Positions 1 to 9,907 of a DNA stretch of 64,000 nucleotides are shown piece by piece. Source of the DNA: Halomonas icarae (lineage in GTDB: Bacteria; Pseudomonadota; Gammaproteobacteria; Pseudomonadales; Halomonadaceae); NCBI RefSeq assembly GCF_009901955.1, contig NZ_WUTS01000001.1, positions 1,117,034-1,181,033 on the forward strand, read 5' to 3'. The position numbers and the translations under genes are program-made. The notes below the pieces were generated by a model. That model worked only from the letters and a program-made list of their open reading frames with translations, did no database searches and had not been told where the DNA came from. Positions within the stretch are counted from its first letter, which is position 1. Each line of letters begins with the position of its first letter.

Positions 1-732
1 AATCCCTTTCACGCCATCCCACAGGCACTCACCCGCCGCCTCGCGGATGCTTGCCAGCTTCTTGCGATGGGCGGCCAGCTCCTGGTCGCTTGGCGTCGAC
101 ACGCGCAGCTGCCCCGCCGCTATCGATACGGGGCGATGCTGGATGCCGGCCTTTCTGCCCCCCTCCGCATTCATGGAGGCGTCCAGAAGCAGGGCGGTCT
201 GGCCACCGGTCATCGCCAGATAGACCTCAGCGAGGATCTCGGCATCAAGCAGGGCGCCGTGGAGGACCCGGTGACCGTTATCGATCTCGTAGCGCTTGCA
301 CAGCGCATCCAGGTTGTTGCGCTGGCCTGGATGCTTGTCGCGTGCCAGCTGCAGGGTATCGAGAATGCGACAATGCTCCGCCACCGGCCCCAGCCGTGGC
401 TCGCCGCGCGAGGCGTTGAGCATGGTCAGCTCATGGTCGATAAACCCCACATCGAAGGGAGCGTTATGGATGACCAGCTCGCCACCCTCGATAAAGGCCC
501 AGAACTCATCCGCGATCTCCGCGAACAGTGGCTCACCGGCAACCCGTTCATTGGTGATGCCATGCACCGAGATCGCCTCCTCCTCGATCTCGCGCTCGGG
601 GTTGATGAACTGGTGGTAGGTACGCCCGGTCAGTCGGCGATTGACCATCTCCACCGCGCCGATCTCGATCAGGCGGTGGCCTTCCCTGGGGTCAATGCCC
701 GTGGTCTCGGTGTCCAGAATTATCTGACGCAT
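1..732 (-). CDS. dnaQ: DNA polymerase III epsilon subunit (3'-5' exonuclease), 3' end cut by window edge
   Basis: Proofreading exonuclease of the replicative polymerase. The frame opens at an ATG at 732 and reads without a stop to base 1, giving 244 codons, already the usual length of the family, so only a few C-terminal residues should be missing. The DEDDh exonuclease motifs are visible: LDTETTG with D7 and E9 (ExoI), HNAPFDVGF (ExoII), and a later HGALLDAE segment (ExoIII). It lies 10 bp downstream of rnhA on the same strand, and the order rnhA-dnaQ (here tandem) with a methyltransferase and gloB nearby is a conserved gammaproteobacterial neighbourhood. Identification is strong; the exact C-terminus cannot be seen. 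Confidence 0.95.
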   Translation of the reverse strand, partial: MRQIILDTETTGIDPREGHRLIEIGAVEMVNRRLTGRTYHQFINPEREIEEEAISVHGITNERVAGEPLFAEIADEFWAFIEGGELVIHNAPFDVGFIDHELTMLNASRGEPRLGPVAEHCRILDTLQLARDKHPGQRNNLDALCKRYEIDNGHRVLHGALLDAEILAEVYLAMTGGQTALLLDASMNAEGGRKAGIQHRPVSIAAGQLRVSTPSDQELAAHRKKLASIREAAGECLWDGVKGI

Positions 733-742
733 CACATCTCCC

Positions 743-1210
743 TCACGTCTGCTGGCGGTGGCTGTCGATGGCCTCATTGGCAAGCGCATCGGCGCGCTCA
801 TTCCCCGGATGACCGCTATGCCCCTTGACCCAGTGCCACTCGATCTCGTGGCGGTGGGTCTCCTCGAGCAGCTCCTTCCACAGCTCGGCATTCTTGACCG
901 GCTGTCGACCGGCCGTCTTCCAGCCCCGCTTGACCCAGCCATGGATCCACTCGGTGATGCCGCGGCGCAGATACTCTGAATCGGTCCATAGCGCCACACG
1001 ACAGGAGCGCTTGAGCTCGCGCAGTGCCATGATCGCCGCCATCAGCTCCATGCGATTATTGGTGGTGCGCGCCTCGTAGCCATTCAGCGTTTTCTCATGC
1101 GGTCCGCTGATCAGCAGCGACCCCCAGCCACCGGGTCCCGGATTGCCACGACAGGCACCATCGGTATAGATAGTCACCGACGGCGTACCGCCGGCCTCTG
1201 AGTCACTCAC
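743..1210 (-). CDS. rnhA: Ribonuclease HI
   Basis: Cytoplasmic endonuclease that cuts the RNA strand of RNA-DNA hybrids, for example at R-loops and primers. The 155-residue length is typical. The four carboxylates of the two-metal active site are in place: D17 in [12 protein letters not shown]55 in [10 protein letters not shown]77 in LWTDSEY and D141 in NERADALAN, with the catalytic-loop histidine at H131 in VKGHSGH. The first 8 bases overlap the end of the upstream methyltransferase gene, and dnaQ follows after 10 bp, so all three probably share a transcript. The ATG at 1210 is the natural start. Confidence 0.97.
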   Translation of the reverse strand: MSDSEAGGTPSVTIYTDGACRGNPGPGGWGSLLISGPHEKTLNGYEARTTNNRMELMAAIMALRELKRSCRVALWTDSEYLRRGITEWIHGWVKRGWKTAGRQPVKNAELWKELLEETHRHEIEWHWVKGHSGHPGNERADALANEAIDSHRQQT

Positions 1211-2003
1211 TCTCTGTCATCCCTCTCTCTTGAACCGTCAGCTGTCGAGCCACCCTGTGGTCGGGCTCCAGACGGGCCGCCCCAAATGCCGCCCCTCCCA
1301 GCGGAGCAGTAAAACGTAATCCACTTCTTCGGGTCTCGATCAGCTGCGGACGGCGCTGAGCCTGGATCATGTAACTGTCACCCAATGGCAGGTTGTAGCG
1401 ACGTCCCAGCGTTTCGAAGAGCGCATTACGGGGCAGGCGTCCCGGCAGGTGAAAAGCGCAGTAGTCTACCCGTTCGATCTCGAAGTCGACAAACGCCAAC
1501 CAGTCGCGCAATCGGTTGGGAGAGCGCCACTGACCACGCCAGGGAAGTCGCTGGCGACGCGCGGGTGATAGCCGTCCCATGGCCATGGGAGACAACGGCA
1601 TCCAGCCGAAGAGAATGAGCCGCCCCTCATCGGCGGTGATGCGTGCGGCCTCCTGCAGCATGTGATGCGGATCGGGCGCCACCTCGAGCAGGTGATGGAC
1701 AACCACCAGGCTCAGGCTGTCGTCGGGCAGTGGCAGGGCATCGGGCGAGCAGACCAGCGTCGAGGCCCCCTGGGCCAGCTCTCGCGTGGGCGCCCACTGC
1801 ATCGCGTGGCGTACCGGACACATGTCGGCCAACACGCTGCCAAATCCCAGCTCGAGACTGTGCATGCCGAAGAGCCGCTCACAGACCGGCCCCAGGCAGG
1901 CCCTTTCGGCACACCGTATGGCTTCACCCGTCGGTGTGGACCAGAAGCGCTGGCCTTCGCGATACAGTGCCGCCAGCCGCTGGGCACCCCTGTCGGTTGA
2001 CAT
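1203..2003 (-). CDS. SAM-dependent methyltransferase (YafS-like)
   Basis: A 266-residue class I methyltransferase-like protein. A post-I motif region ([14 protein letters not shown]), a later acidic stretch ([24 protein letters not shown]) and the following LILFGWMP strand are the typical Methyltransf_11 arrangement. It overlaps rnhA by 8 bases and is divergent from gloB, 68 bp away. The same position next to gloB and rnhA is occupied by yafS in enterobacteria, so I infer a yafS orthologue. The substrate is unknown. The SAM-binding glycine motif is degenerate, which is usual for this subgroup. Confidence 0.8.
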   Translation of the reverse strand: MSTDRGAQRLAALYREGQRFWSTPTGEAIRCAERACLGPVCERLFGMHSLELGFGSVLADMCPVRHAMQWAPTRELAQGASTLVCSPDALPLPDDSLSLVVVHHLLEVAPDPHHMLQEAARITADEGRLILFGWMPLSPMAMGRLSPARRQRLPWRGQWRSPNRLRDWLAFVDFEIERVDYCAFHLPGRLPRNALFETLGRRYNLPLGDSYMIQAQRRPQLIETRRSGLRFTAPLGGAAFGAARLEPDHRVARQLTVQERGMTESE

Positions 2004-2071
2004 GTCCCTCCCTACTCTTCATATTAAGCGGATTTTGCGAACCGTTCATGCCCACTCAGGACACTCAGCCC

Positions 2072-2839
2072 ATGTTGAGCGTGACACCGATTCCCGCGTT
2101 TAGCGATAACTATATCTGGCTTCTGCGTCAGGATACGACCCCCGATGTCTGCGTGGTGGACCCCGGCGATGCCGCCCCGGTCATCGAGCTGCTCGAGCGC
2201 GAGTCGTTGACACTCTCGACGGTGCTGATCACGCACCACCACCGGGATCATACCGGTGGCCTATCCGAGCTTATCGAACGCTACTCACCGCAGGTGATTG
2301 GCCCCGATAACGATGCCATCGACGGCATCGGCACCAGGGTGGGCGAGGGCGATGAGGTTCGCGTCATGGGACGGCTGTTCGAGGTGATCGCGGTGCCCGG
2401 CCATACCCTGGATCATATCGCATTCTTCACCGCCGGCATTCCGCCACTGCTGTTCGGCGGCGACGCCCTGTTCAGTGCCGGTTGCGGCCGCCTCTTCGAA
2501 GGCACCCCGGCACAGATGCACGCCTCGCTGCAGAAGCTGGCGGCACTGCCCGATGACACCCTTGTCTTCGCCGCCCATGAATACACTCAGGCCAATCTGC
2601 GCTTTGCGTTGGCCGTCGACCCCCACAATCCGGACGTGGTCCAGGCCATGGAAGAGTGCCAGCGTGCCAGGGAGCTAGATCGCCCGACACTGCCCACCTC
2701 CCTGGCTCGCGAGAAACGCATCAATCCCTTCCTGCGCGTGGCAGATGCCGGCGTACGCCAGGCCAGCTCGGCCCATGGCGACGTCGACAGTGACGAGGCG
2801 ACCTTCGCCACCCTGCGCGCCTGGAAGGACAACTTCTGA
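2072..2839 (+). CDS. gloB: Hydroxyacylglutathione hydrolase (glyoxalase II)
   Basis: Hydrolyses S-lactoylglutathione to lactate and glutathione, the second step of methylglyoxal detoxification in the cytoplasm. It is a metallo-beta-lactamase-fold enzyme: the binuclear metal motif HxHxDH is seen as H55, H57, D59 and H60, and downstream metal ligands occur in VPGHTLDH and FAAHEYT. I chose ATG 2072 because it gives MLSVTPIPAFSDNY at the N-terminus and 255 residues, close to the family length; an in-frame ATG at 2048 would add eight residues, and neither has a strong ribosome binding site. It is divergent from the methyltransferase gene and is followed by mltD. Confidence 0.95.
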   Translation: MLSVTPIPAFSDNYIWLLRQDTTPDVCVVDPGDAAPVIELLERESLTLSTVLITHHHRDHTGGLSELIERYSPQVIGPDNDAIDGIGTRVGEGDEVRVMGRLFEVIAVPGHTLDHIAFFTAGIPPLLFGGDALFSAGCGRLFEGTPAQMHASLQKLAALPDDTLVFAAHEYTQANLRFALAVDPHNPDVVQAMEECQRARELDRPTLPTSLAREKRINPFLRVADAGVRQASSAHGDVDSDEATFATLRAWKDNF

Positions 2840-2911
2840 ACTCGATCCAGGACGCCTGATGCCTTCCGGCACTGCCGGAGGCCAAGCCGTGCCTTGGAGG
2901 AACACGACCGG

Positions 2912-4102
2912 ATGACCTACTACACCACTCGCCGCCGGCTCTTCGCCTTCGCCAGCAGCGCGGCCCTGCTCGGGGCCTTGATGACCGCCGGCGCCCAGAT
3001 ACAGGCAGCGACATTCGACCAGAGCCGTGGCGACCGAGCGGCGCAGCATGCCACCTTCACGCCCTCCCCCCGCCTGACGTCCCAGCACTTCTGGAACGAA
3101 CTGGCGGTTGAGCCCCGTGATGCCTGGAGCCAGCTGCGCGACAGCTTCCAGTGGCAGGACGAGCGGGACGAGCCACGCGTGCAGGCCTGGATCGACCACT
3201 ATCGCCGGTCCCCGCACAATATCGCCGAAATCACCGAGCGTGCACGCCCCTGGCTGGCCTGGATCACCCAGAAGGTCGAGGAGCGCGGCCTGCCCGGCGA
3301 GATCGCCCTGATTCCGTTTATCGAAAGCTCCTTCGATCCGAGCGCCCGCTCCCATCGTGGCGCCGCCGGTCTGTGGCAGTTCATGCCGCGCACCGGTGAC
3401 TCCCTGGGCTTGAGCCGTCAGCGCGGCTACGACGGGCGTCTGGACGTGGTGGCCTCGACCTACGCCGCCCTCGACTATATCGAATACCAGGCCGACCAGT
3501 GGTACGAGGGCGATCTCGAGCTCTCCCTGGCGGCCTATAACGCCGGCGCCGGCACCGTCAACAAGGCGCGCCGCCGGGCTCTCGCCCAGGGCAGGAGCGG
3601 CGACTACTGGAGTCTTTCGCTGCCCCGCGAAACCATGAACTACGTGCCCAAGCTCAAGGCCATCGCCGCCATCATCGATTCGCCCGAGGAGTACCAGGTC
3701 ACCCTCCCCGCCATCGAGAATGCCCCGGCCTTCGCCAAGATCCCCGTGGAGCGCCCATTGCGCCTGGACGAGGCTGCCCGCCTCGCCGGCGTCTCGAAGG
3801 GTACGATCGCCGAGCTCAACCCGGGGGTAACCGGCGGCACGGTTCTCCCCGGCAATGATCGTGTGCTGCTGGTACCTGCCGAACGCGCCGACGCCATGCT
3901 GGCACGCCTCGACACTCCCGCGGCGCCAGGCGGCACCCAGGACTCCCGCTACCGGGTGCAGCGTGGCGACACCCTGGCCGAGATCGCCGCCCTTCAGGGC
4001 ATCAGCGTCGCCGAGCTGCGCCAGGCCAACGGCCTTTCGGGCAACCTGATTCGCCCGGGGCAGACGCTCGAGCTTCCCACCCGCAGCCTCGCCTCGCGTT
4101 AA
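2912..4102 (+). CDS. mltD: Membrane-bound lytic murein transglycosylase D, LysM-containing
   Basis: Cleaves glycan strands of peptidoglycan in the periplasm. The protein (396 residues from ATG 2912) begins with an arginine-rich stretch and a hydrophobic signal segment ending near QIQAA. The SLT domain is clear: the catalytic glutamate sits in FIESSFDPSA, followed by GAAGLWQFMP and AAYNAGAGTV. The C-terminus carries one good LysM module (about residues 352-395, starting YRVQRGDTLAEIA) and a more degenerate one before it. GGAGG at 2896-2900 precedes this start by 11 bases. The gloB-mltD adjacency is also found in E. coli. No lipobox cysteine is visible, unlike E. coli MltD. Confidence 0.93.
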   Translation: MTYYTTRRRLFAFASSAALLGALMTAGAQIQAATFDQSRGDRAAQHATFTPSPRLTSQHFWNELAVEPRDAWSQLRDSFQWQDERDEPRVQAWIDHYRRSPHNIAEITERARPWLAWITQKVEERGLPGEIALIPFIESSFDPSARSHRGAAGLWQFMPRTGDSLGLSRQRGYDGRLDVVASTYAALDYIEYQADQWYEGDLELSLAAYNAGAGTVNKARRRALAQGRSGDYWSLSLPRETMNYVPKLKAIAAIIDSPEEYQVTLPAIENAPAFAKIPVERPLRLDEAARLAGVSKGTIAELNPGVTGGTVLPGNDRVLLVPAERADAMLARLDTPAAPGGTQDSRYRVQRGDTLAEIAALQGISVAELRQANGLSGNLIRPGQTLELPTRSLASR

Positions 4103-4149
4103 GCACGGCATGGGTATTGTCTTTCACGCTCGAGACTGACACCTTATCA

Positions 4150-4177
4150 GGTAACGCCGGCGCCAGCCGGCGTTACC
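4150..4177. terminator. Perfect 12-bp hairpin between mltD and yejA
   Basis: Arms at 4150-4161 and 4166-4177 are perfect reverse complements (GGTAACGCCGGC) around a 4-base loop. There is no T-run on either side, so it may be a Rho-assisted terminator, a transcript-stabilising stem or a REP-like element rather than a classical intrinsic terminator. Confidence 0.6.
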
Positions 4178-4196
4178 GTCGACACGGGATGTCTGA

Positions 4197-6089
4197 ATGC
4201 CTACACCATCACGCCGCTGCCTAGCCGCCTCACATCTCTTGCTGCTTTCACTTTTCGGCCTGTTCGGCCTCTTCGCTTCTCAGGCCAGCGCCCAAGCCGC
4301 ACCCGACCCGAAGGCCCCGGCGACGAACGATGACAGAGTTCCCACCGTGCATGGCCTCTCGCTCTACGGTGAGCCGGCACTCCCCGCAGGCTTCGCGCAC
4401 TTTCCCTACGTCAATCCCGAGGCGCCCAAGGGGGGCAGCCTGACCCAGGCCGCCGTGGGGGGCAGCTTCGACTCCACCAACCCCTTTATCATTCGTGGCA
4501 CCCCCGCCGCCGGGGTTTCGCGCATCTACGACACCCTGCTCGAGGGCAACCCCGACGAGCCCTTCTCGCTCTATGGACTGCTGGCCGAAGGCATCCGGCT
4601 GGACCCCGACCGGGAGTGGATCGAGTTCGATCTGCGCCCCGAGGCACGCTTCCACGACGGTGAGCCCCTGACGGCCAGAGACGTCGTCTTCAGCTTTGAA
4701 CTGCTCACCGAACAGGGCAACCCCTTCTACGGGGCCTACTACGCCGACGTCGAGAGTGTGACCGCCCTGGACGATGACACGGTGCGCTTCGCGTTCGCCT
4801 CCACCCACTCTCGGGAGCTGCCGCTGATCGTCGGCCAGTTGCCGATCCTGCCCAAACACTACTGGGAAGGCCGCGACTTCGGCTCACCGACCCTGGAGCG
4901 ACACCCCGGCTCCGGACCCTATCGCATCGCCGAGGTCGACCCTGGGAGACGCATCGTCTATCAGCGCGTGGAAGACTACTGGGCACGTGACCTGCCGGTG
5001 AAGCGTGGCCGCCATAATATCGACCGCCTGATCTATGACTATTACCGCGACCGGGATATCGCCTGGGAGGCCTTCAAGGCCGGGGTGCTGGACTATCGTG
5101 TCGATGCTCGCGCCGCCACCTGGGCCACCGGCTACGACTTCCCGGCCTTCAACAACGGGCTGATCAGGAAACTCCGGGTGCCCGACGGTCAGCCGGCGCC
5201 GATGCAGGCCTTTATCTACAATCTGCGCCAGGAGAAGTTTCAGGACCCCAGGGTCCGCGAGGCCCTGGCATTGACCTTCGACTTCCCCTGGCTCAACGCC
5301 AATATCTTCTACGACGCCTATCGACGCACCGAGAGCTTCTTCCAGAACTCCGAGATGGCCGCCACGGGACTGCCGAGTGAGGCCGAGCTAGAGGTGCTGG
5401 CGCCCTGGCGAGAGCAGTTGCCCGAGGATGTGTTCAGCGAGCCGCTGCCCATGGACCACCCCGAGGCGCTGCGTGAGCGGCTGCGCCTCGCCCTCACGCT
5501 GCTTCAGGAGGCGGGATACGAAGTGCGCGACGGTAGCCTGGTGGAGGCCGAGACAGGCCAGCCCCTGGCGCTCGAGGTGCTGCTCTACGACAGCGGTCTG
5601 GAACGGGTAGTCCAGCCGATGCTGCGCAACATGGCGCGCCTGGGGATCCGTGGCACCATTCGCATCGTCGATATCAACCAGTATCTGAACCGTCTGCGCA
5701 GCTTCGACTTCGACCTGGTGGTCGGCCAGTTCCCCCAGTCCAACAACCCCGGCAACGAGCAGCGGGAGTTCTGGACCAGCGACTATGCCCAGACGCCCCA
5801 GAGCCGCAACCTGATGGGGCTGGCGAGCCCGGTCGTCGACGACCTGGTCGAGCGGCTGATCCGAGCCGACAGTCGCGAGAGCCTCAACACCCTCACCCGG
5901 GCCCTCGATCGTGTGCTGCGCCACCAGTTTATCGTCATCCCCCACTACCACTCCGGCGAAACCCGGCTGGCGGTGTGGGACAAGTTCGGCTGGCCCGAGC
6001 CCTCGCCCCAATACGGCATGGATCTCGAGGCCTGGTGGGTGGATCCCGAACGGGCAACACGCATCGAAGAGCGTCAGCAGGGAGACTAG
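4197..6089 (+). CDS. yejA: Oligopeptide/microcin C-type ABC importer, substrate-binding protein
   Basis: Periplasmic solute-binding protein (SBP_bac_5 family) of a peptide importer; in E. coli YejABEF takes up microcin C and short peptides. The 630-residue protein has a signal peptide at about residues 1-33 (LLLLSLFGLFGLFASQASA). Family features follow: HGLSLYGEPALP and a central FEF-type lobe with LRPEARFHDGEPLTARDVVFS. The C-terminal QYGMDLEAWW is typical of YejA rather than DppA or OppA. It is first in the operon yejA-yejB-yejE-yejF, all on the plus strand with short or overlapping junctions. Confidence 0.93.
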   Translation: MPTPSRRCLAASHLLLLSLFGLFGLFASQASAQAAPDPKAPATNDDRVPTVHGLSLYGEPALPAGFAHFPYVNPEAPKGGSLTQAAVGGSFDSTNPFIIRGTPAAGVSRIYDTLLEGNPDEPFSLYGLLAEGIRLDPDREWIEFDLRPEARFHDGEPLTARDVVFSFELLTEQGNPFYGAYYADVESVTALDDDTVRFAFASTHSRELPLIVGQLPILPKHYWEGRDFGSPTLERHPGSGPYRIAEVDPGRRIVYQRVEDYWARDLPVKRGRHNIDRLIYDYYRDRDIAWEAFKAGVLDYRVDARAATWATGYDFPAFNNGLIRKLRVPDGQPAPMQAFIYNLRQEKFQDPRVREALALTFDFPWLNANIFYDAYRRTESFFQNSEMAATGLPSEAELEVLAPWREQLPEDVFSEPLPMDHPEALRERLRLALTLLQEAGYEVRDGSLVEAETGQPLALEVLLYDSGLERVVQPMLRNMARLGIRGTIRIVDINQYLNRLRSFDFDLVVGQFPQSNNPGNEQREFWTSDYAQTPQSRNLMGLASPVVDDLVERLIRADSRESLNTLTRALDRVLRHQFIVIPHYHSGETRLAVWDKFGWPEPSPQYGMDLEAWWVDPERATRIEERQQGD

Positions 6090-6167
6090 GGACATGTCGA
6101 TGACCGGCAGGGTCCGCTACCCACAAGGGCGGCGACCACGAGGACTGCGAACACGAGGGCCACAAAC

Positions 6168-7241
6168 GTGAGCCGCTATATCCTGCGCCGCCTGCTGCTG
6201 ATGGTCCCGACCCTGCTCGGCATCATGCTGCTCAACTTCATCATCGTGCAGGCCGCCCCCGGCGGCCCCATCGACCAGATGCTCGCCCGCTTCGAGGGAA
6301 TCAACAGCCTCTCGAGCACGCGCCTCGACACCGGCGGCGGCGAGGTGGTGGTGCAAGATGAGTCGCGGGGTGCCAGAGGCATCGATCCACGCTTTATCGA
6401 GCAGCTCGAGGCCCAGTTCGGCTTCGACCAGCCCGCCCACGAGCGCTTTATCGGCATGCTGGCGGATTACGCCACCTTCGACTTCGGGGTCAGCTTCTTT
6501 CGCGACCGACCGGTCATCGAGCTGATGATCGAGCGCCTGCCGGTGTCGGTGTCGCTGGGGCTATGGACCACCCTGCTGGTCTATCTGATCTCGATTCCGC
6601 TGGGGATTCGCAAGGCCCTGCGCCATGGTTCGCGCTTCGATGTCTGGTCCTCGGGGTTGGTCATCGTCGGCTATGCCATCCCCGGTTTCCTGTTCGCCAT
6701 CCTGTTGATCGTGCTGTTCGCCGGCGGCAGCTACTGGGACCTCTTTCCCCTGCGCGGCCTCACCTCCCCGAACTTCGATGATCTCTCGGCCTGGGGCAAG
6801 ATCAAGGACTATGTCTGGCACATCACCCTGCCGGTGATCGCCATGACCATCGGCAGCTTCGCGACCTTGACCATGCTCACCAAGAACAGCTTCCTGGACG
6901 AGATTCACAAGCAGTATGTGCTGACCGCTCGCGCCAAGGGGGCCAGCGACCAGAGAGTGCTCTACGGCCACGTCTTCCGCAACGCCATGCTGATCATCAT
7001 CGCCGGCCTCCCCGGCGCGCTGATCTCGATCTTCTTCACCGGGTCGCTGCTGATCGAGGTAATCTTCTCCCTGGAGGGGCTCGGGCTGCTCGGCTTCGAG
7101 GCGGTGATGCAGCGCGACTACCCGGTGATCTTCGGCACCCTGTTCCTCTATACGCTGATCGGCCTGCTTCTCAAGCTGGTCTCCGACCTCACCTATGTAT
7201 GGGTCGATCCCCGCATCGACTTCGAGACACGGGAGTCCTGA
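6168..7241 (+). CDS. yejB: Oligopeptide ABC importer permease YejB
   Basis: Inner-membrane permease of the YejABEF importer, 357 residues with about six membrane segments. The BPD_transp_1 EAA-type loop is visible near [26 protein letters not shown], where it contacts the ATPase. The start is a GTG (6168) giving [10 protein letters not shown], the standard N-terminus of DppB/YejB proteins; upstream ATGs in the 78-bp gap are in other frames. The insert at about residues 30-75 between the first helix and the rest is a normal YejB trait. Its stop is 4 bp before the start of yejE. Confidence 0.94.
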   Translation: MSRYILRRLLLMVPTLLGIMLLNFIIVQAAPGGPIDQMLARFEGINSLSSTRLDTGGGEVVVQDESRGARGIDPRFIEQLEAQFGFDQPAHERFIGMLADYATFDFGVSFFRDRPVIELMIERLPVSVSLGLWTTLLVYLISIPLGIRKALRHGSRFDVWSSGLVIVGYAIPGFLFAILLIVLFAGGSYWDLFPLRGLTSPNFDDLSAWGKIKDYVWHITLPVIAMTIGSFATLTMLTKNSFLDEIHKQYVLTARAKGASDQRVLYGHVFRNAMLIIIAGLPGALISIFFTGSLLIEVIFSLEGLGLLGFEAVMQRDYPVIFGTLFLYTLIGLLLKLVSDLTYVWVDPRIDFETRES

Positions 7242-7245
7242 GCCG

Positions 7246-8334
7246 ATGGTCGCTGCCTTTACCAAGCTGGCGGGGCGCTTCTCCCCCATCACGCGACGCC
7301 GTTTCGGGGTGTTCCGGGCCAATCGCCGCGCCTGGGTCTCGCTCTGGATCTTCGGCGCACTGTTCGTGGTGAGCCTGGCCGCCGAACTGATCGCCAACGA
7401 CAAGCCCCTGGTGATGCAGTATCAGGGGGAGTGGTATGTGCCGCTGCTGGTCGACTACCCCGAGACCGAGTTCGATGGCTTCCTGCCGACCACCACCGAC
7501 TACCACGACCCCTTCGTGCGCGAGCAGATCGCGACGCACGGCTGGGCGCTATGGCCGCCGGTACCCTTCTCGTACCAGACCCTGGACATGCAGATGATGC
7601 GTCCCTCACCGGCGCCTCCCGATGCTCGCCACTGGCTGGGCACCGACGATCAGGGGCGCGATGTGCTGGCCCGGGTGATCTATGGCTTTCGACTCTCGGT
7701 GGCCTTCGCCCTGGTGCTGACCGCCGGCTCCCTCGCCCTGGGCGTGCTGGTCGGCGGCATCCAGGGCTACTTCGGGGGCAAGACCGACCTGATCGGCCAG
7801 CGCTTCACCGAGATCTGGCAGGGCCTGCCGGTACTCTTTCTGCTGATCATCCTGGCCAGCTTCGTGCAGCCCGGTTTCTGGTGGCTGCTCGGCATCATGC
7901 TGCTGTTCTCCTGGCTGGGCCTGGTCGACGTGGTGCGCGCCGAGTTCCTGCGTGCCCGCAATCTCGAGTATGTGCGGGCGGCGCGCGCCATGGGGCTGAC
8001 GCCGGGGCTGATCATGTGGCGTCATGTGCTGCCCAACGCCATGGTCGCCACCCTGACCTTTATCCCCTTCCTGTTTACCGGCGCCATCACCACCCTCACC
8101 GCCCTGGACTTCCTGGGCTTCGGCCTGCCCCCGGGCTCGCCCTCGCTTGGCGAGCTGGTCGCCCAGGGCAAGAACAACCTGCATGCCCCCTGGCTCGGCA
8201 TCACCGCCTTCGTCAGCCTGTCGTTGATGCTCTCGCTACTGGTATTTATCGGCGAAGGGCTGCGAGATGCCTTCGATCCCCGGCATATCCAGCATGCTGC
8301 CCCGGCCATCGAGAGGAGACCCGCCGATGCCTGA
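7246..8334 (+). CDS. yejE: Oligopeptide ABC importer permease YejE
   Basis: Second permease subunit (362 residues from ATG 7246), DppC/OppC type. The N-terminal region has the RRFGVFRANRRAW motif of the OppC N-terminal domain, a periplasmic segment with the DYHDPFVREQI stretch, then a core of five membrane helices carrying the EAA loop NLEYVRAARAMGLTPG. The start was chosen because it lies 4 bp after the yejB stop and matches homologues. Its last 8 bases overlap the first codons of yejF, indicating translational coupling. Confidence 0.94.
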   Translation: MVAAFTKLAGRFSPITRRRFGVFRANRRAWVSLWIFGALFVVSLAAELIANDKPLVMQYQGEWYVPLLVDYPETEFDGFLPTTTDYHDPFVREQIATHGWALWPPVPFSYQTLDMQMMRPSPAPPDARHWLGTDDQGRDVLARVIYGFRLSVAFALVLTAGSLALGVLVGGIQGYFGGKTDLIGQRFTEIWQGLPVLFLLIILASFVQPGFWWLLGIMLLFSWLGLVDVVRAEFLRARNLEYVRAARAMGLTPGLIMWRHVLPNAMVATLTFIPFLFTGAITTLTALDFLGFGLPPGSPSLGELVAQGKNNLHAPWLGITAFVSLSLMLSLLVFIGEGLRDAFDPRHIQHAAPAIERRPADA

Positions 8335-9907
8335 CCTGTTGCGTCTCGAGGACCTCTCCATCGCCTTCGACGGCGTCAACGTGGTGGATCGCCTGACCCT
8401 CAGCGTCGGGCGTGGGGAGACCCTGGCCCTGGTCGGCGAGTCGGGGTCCGGCAAGTCGGTGTCGGCGCTTGGCACCATGGGCCTGCTGCCGGGCAATGCC
8501 AGCGTGACCGGCGCCCGCTGGCTGGGCGATACCGACCTCGCCCGCCTGCGTGCCCGTGACTGGCAGGGCCTGCGCGGCGGCCGGGTCGGCTTCATCTTCC
8601 AAGAGCCGATGACCTCGCTCAATCCGCTGCATACCGTCGGCAAGCAGATCGGCGAGACCCTGCGCCTGCATCAGGAGCTTACCGGCAAGGGGGCCAGGGC
8701 CAGGGTCATCGAACTGCTGGAGCAGGTGCAGCTGCCCCGCGCCGAGGAGCTGGCCGACGCCTGGCCCCACCAGCTCTCCGGCGGCCAGCGTCAGCGGGTC
8801 ATGATCGCCATGGCCATCGCCAACGCGCCGGAGCTGCTGATCGCCGATGAGCCCACGACGGCACTCGATGTCACCGTGCAACAGGAGATCCTCGCCCTGC
8901 TCGCCGACCTGCGTGACCAGCACGGCATGGGCATGCTGTTTATCACCCATGATCTGAATCTGGTGCGCCGCCACGCCGACCGGGTCTGCGTGCTCTACCA
9001 GGGCCGCGAGCAGGAGACGGGGCCGGTGGAGCGGGTCTTCACCTCACCCCGCAGTGCCTACACCCGAACCCTGCTGGAGGCCGAGCCCGAGGGTCGCCCC
9101 GTGGCTGTCGTCTCGGCGACGCCGCTGCTGAAGGCCGAGGGTCTCGGAGTAAGCTTTCAGCGCCCCAAGAAGCTTCTCATGAAGCGCCCGCCGGCCTTCG
9201 AGGCGGTAAAACCCCTGTCGCTGCGGCTCGGTCATGGCGAGACCCTAGGCATCGTCGGCGAATCAGGCTCCGGCAAGACCACGCTGGCCATGGCGCTGCT
9301 GCGCCTGGTGCAGAGCCACGGCGAGATCCACCTCGATGGCAGCCGCCTGGACGGTCTCACCGGCGGCGCCCTGCGACGCATGCGTCAGCGGGTGCAGATC
9401 GTCTTCCAGGACCCCTACGGCTCGCTCTCCCCACGACTGCCGGTCGCCGATATCGTCAGCGAGGGACTTCGCTTCCACCACCCGGACCTCGAGGAGAGCG
9501 AGGTCCGCCGTCGCGTGGCCGACACCCTGCGCGAGGTGGGGCTGCCCGAGGCGTGCGCCGACCGCTACCCTCACGAATTCTCGGGGGGCCAGCGGCAGCG
9601 CATCGCCGTCGCCAGGGCGATCATTCTCGAACCGGCACTGCTGGTGCTCGACGAGCCCACCTCGGCCCTGGATCGCACCGTGCAGAAACAGCTGGTCGCA
9701 CTGCTGCGCGACCTTCAGGCACGACGCGGCATCAGCTATCTATTTATCAGTCACGACCTGGCAGTGGTGCGCGCCATGGCGCACCGCATCCTGGTACTCA
9801 AGGAGGGCGAGATCGTGGAACAGGGTGACTGTCTCGAGGTGCTCGAGCGGCCACGCAGCGACTATACCCGCGCCCTGGTGGCCGCCGCTGGGCTGGCGCC
9901 CCGCTAG
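8327..9907 (+). CDS. yejF: Oligopeptide ABC importer, duplicated ATPase YejF
   Basis: Energises the YejABE importer from the cytoplasmic face. The 526-residue protein contains two complete ABC domains in one chain. Domain 1 has Walker A GESGSGKS, signature LSGGQRQR and Walker B LLIADEPT. Domain 2, from about residue 270, has [16 protein letters not shown] and LLVLDEPT. This fusion is the diagnostic YejF architecture, where Dpp and Opp systems use two separate proteins. ATG 8327 follows a GAGGAG ribosome binding site at 8313-8318 and overlaps yejE by 8 bp. The TAG stop overlaps the stop of convergent rsuA by 3 bases. Confidence 0.94.
   Translation: MPDLLRLEDLSIAFDGVNVVDRLTLSVGRGETLALVGESGSGKSVSALGTMGLLPGNASVTGARWLGDTDLARLRARDWQGLRGGRVGFIFQEPMTSLNPLHTVGKQIGETLRLHQELTGKGARARVIELLEQVQLPRAEELADAWPHQLSGGQRQRVMIAMAIANAPELLIADEPTTALDVTVQQEILALLADLRDQHGMGMLFITHDLNLVRRHADRVCVLYQGREQETGPVERVFTSPRSAYTRTLLEAEPEGRPVAVVSATPLLKAEGLGVSFQRPKKLLMKRPPAFEAVKPLSLRLGHGETLGIVGESGSGKTTLAMALLRLVQSHGEIHLDGSRLDGLTGGALRRMRQRVQIVFQDPYGSLSPRLPVADIVSEGLRFHHPDLEESEVRRRVADTLREVGLPEACADRYPHEFSGGQRQRIAVARAIILEPALLVLDEPTSALDRTVQKQLVALLRDLQARRGISYLFISHDLAVVRAMAHRILVLKEGEIVEQGDCLEVLERPRSDYTRALVAAAGLAPR

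Noticed and set aside
2675..4111. A 478-codon minus-strand open frame opposite mltD
   Set aside because: The plus strand encodes a complete transglycosylase with catalytic and LysM motifs; the minus frame has none.
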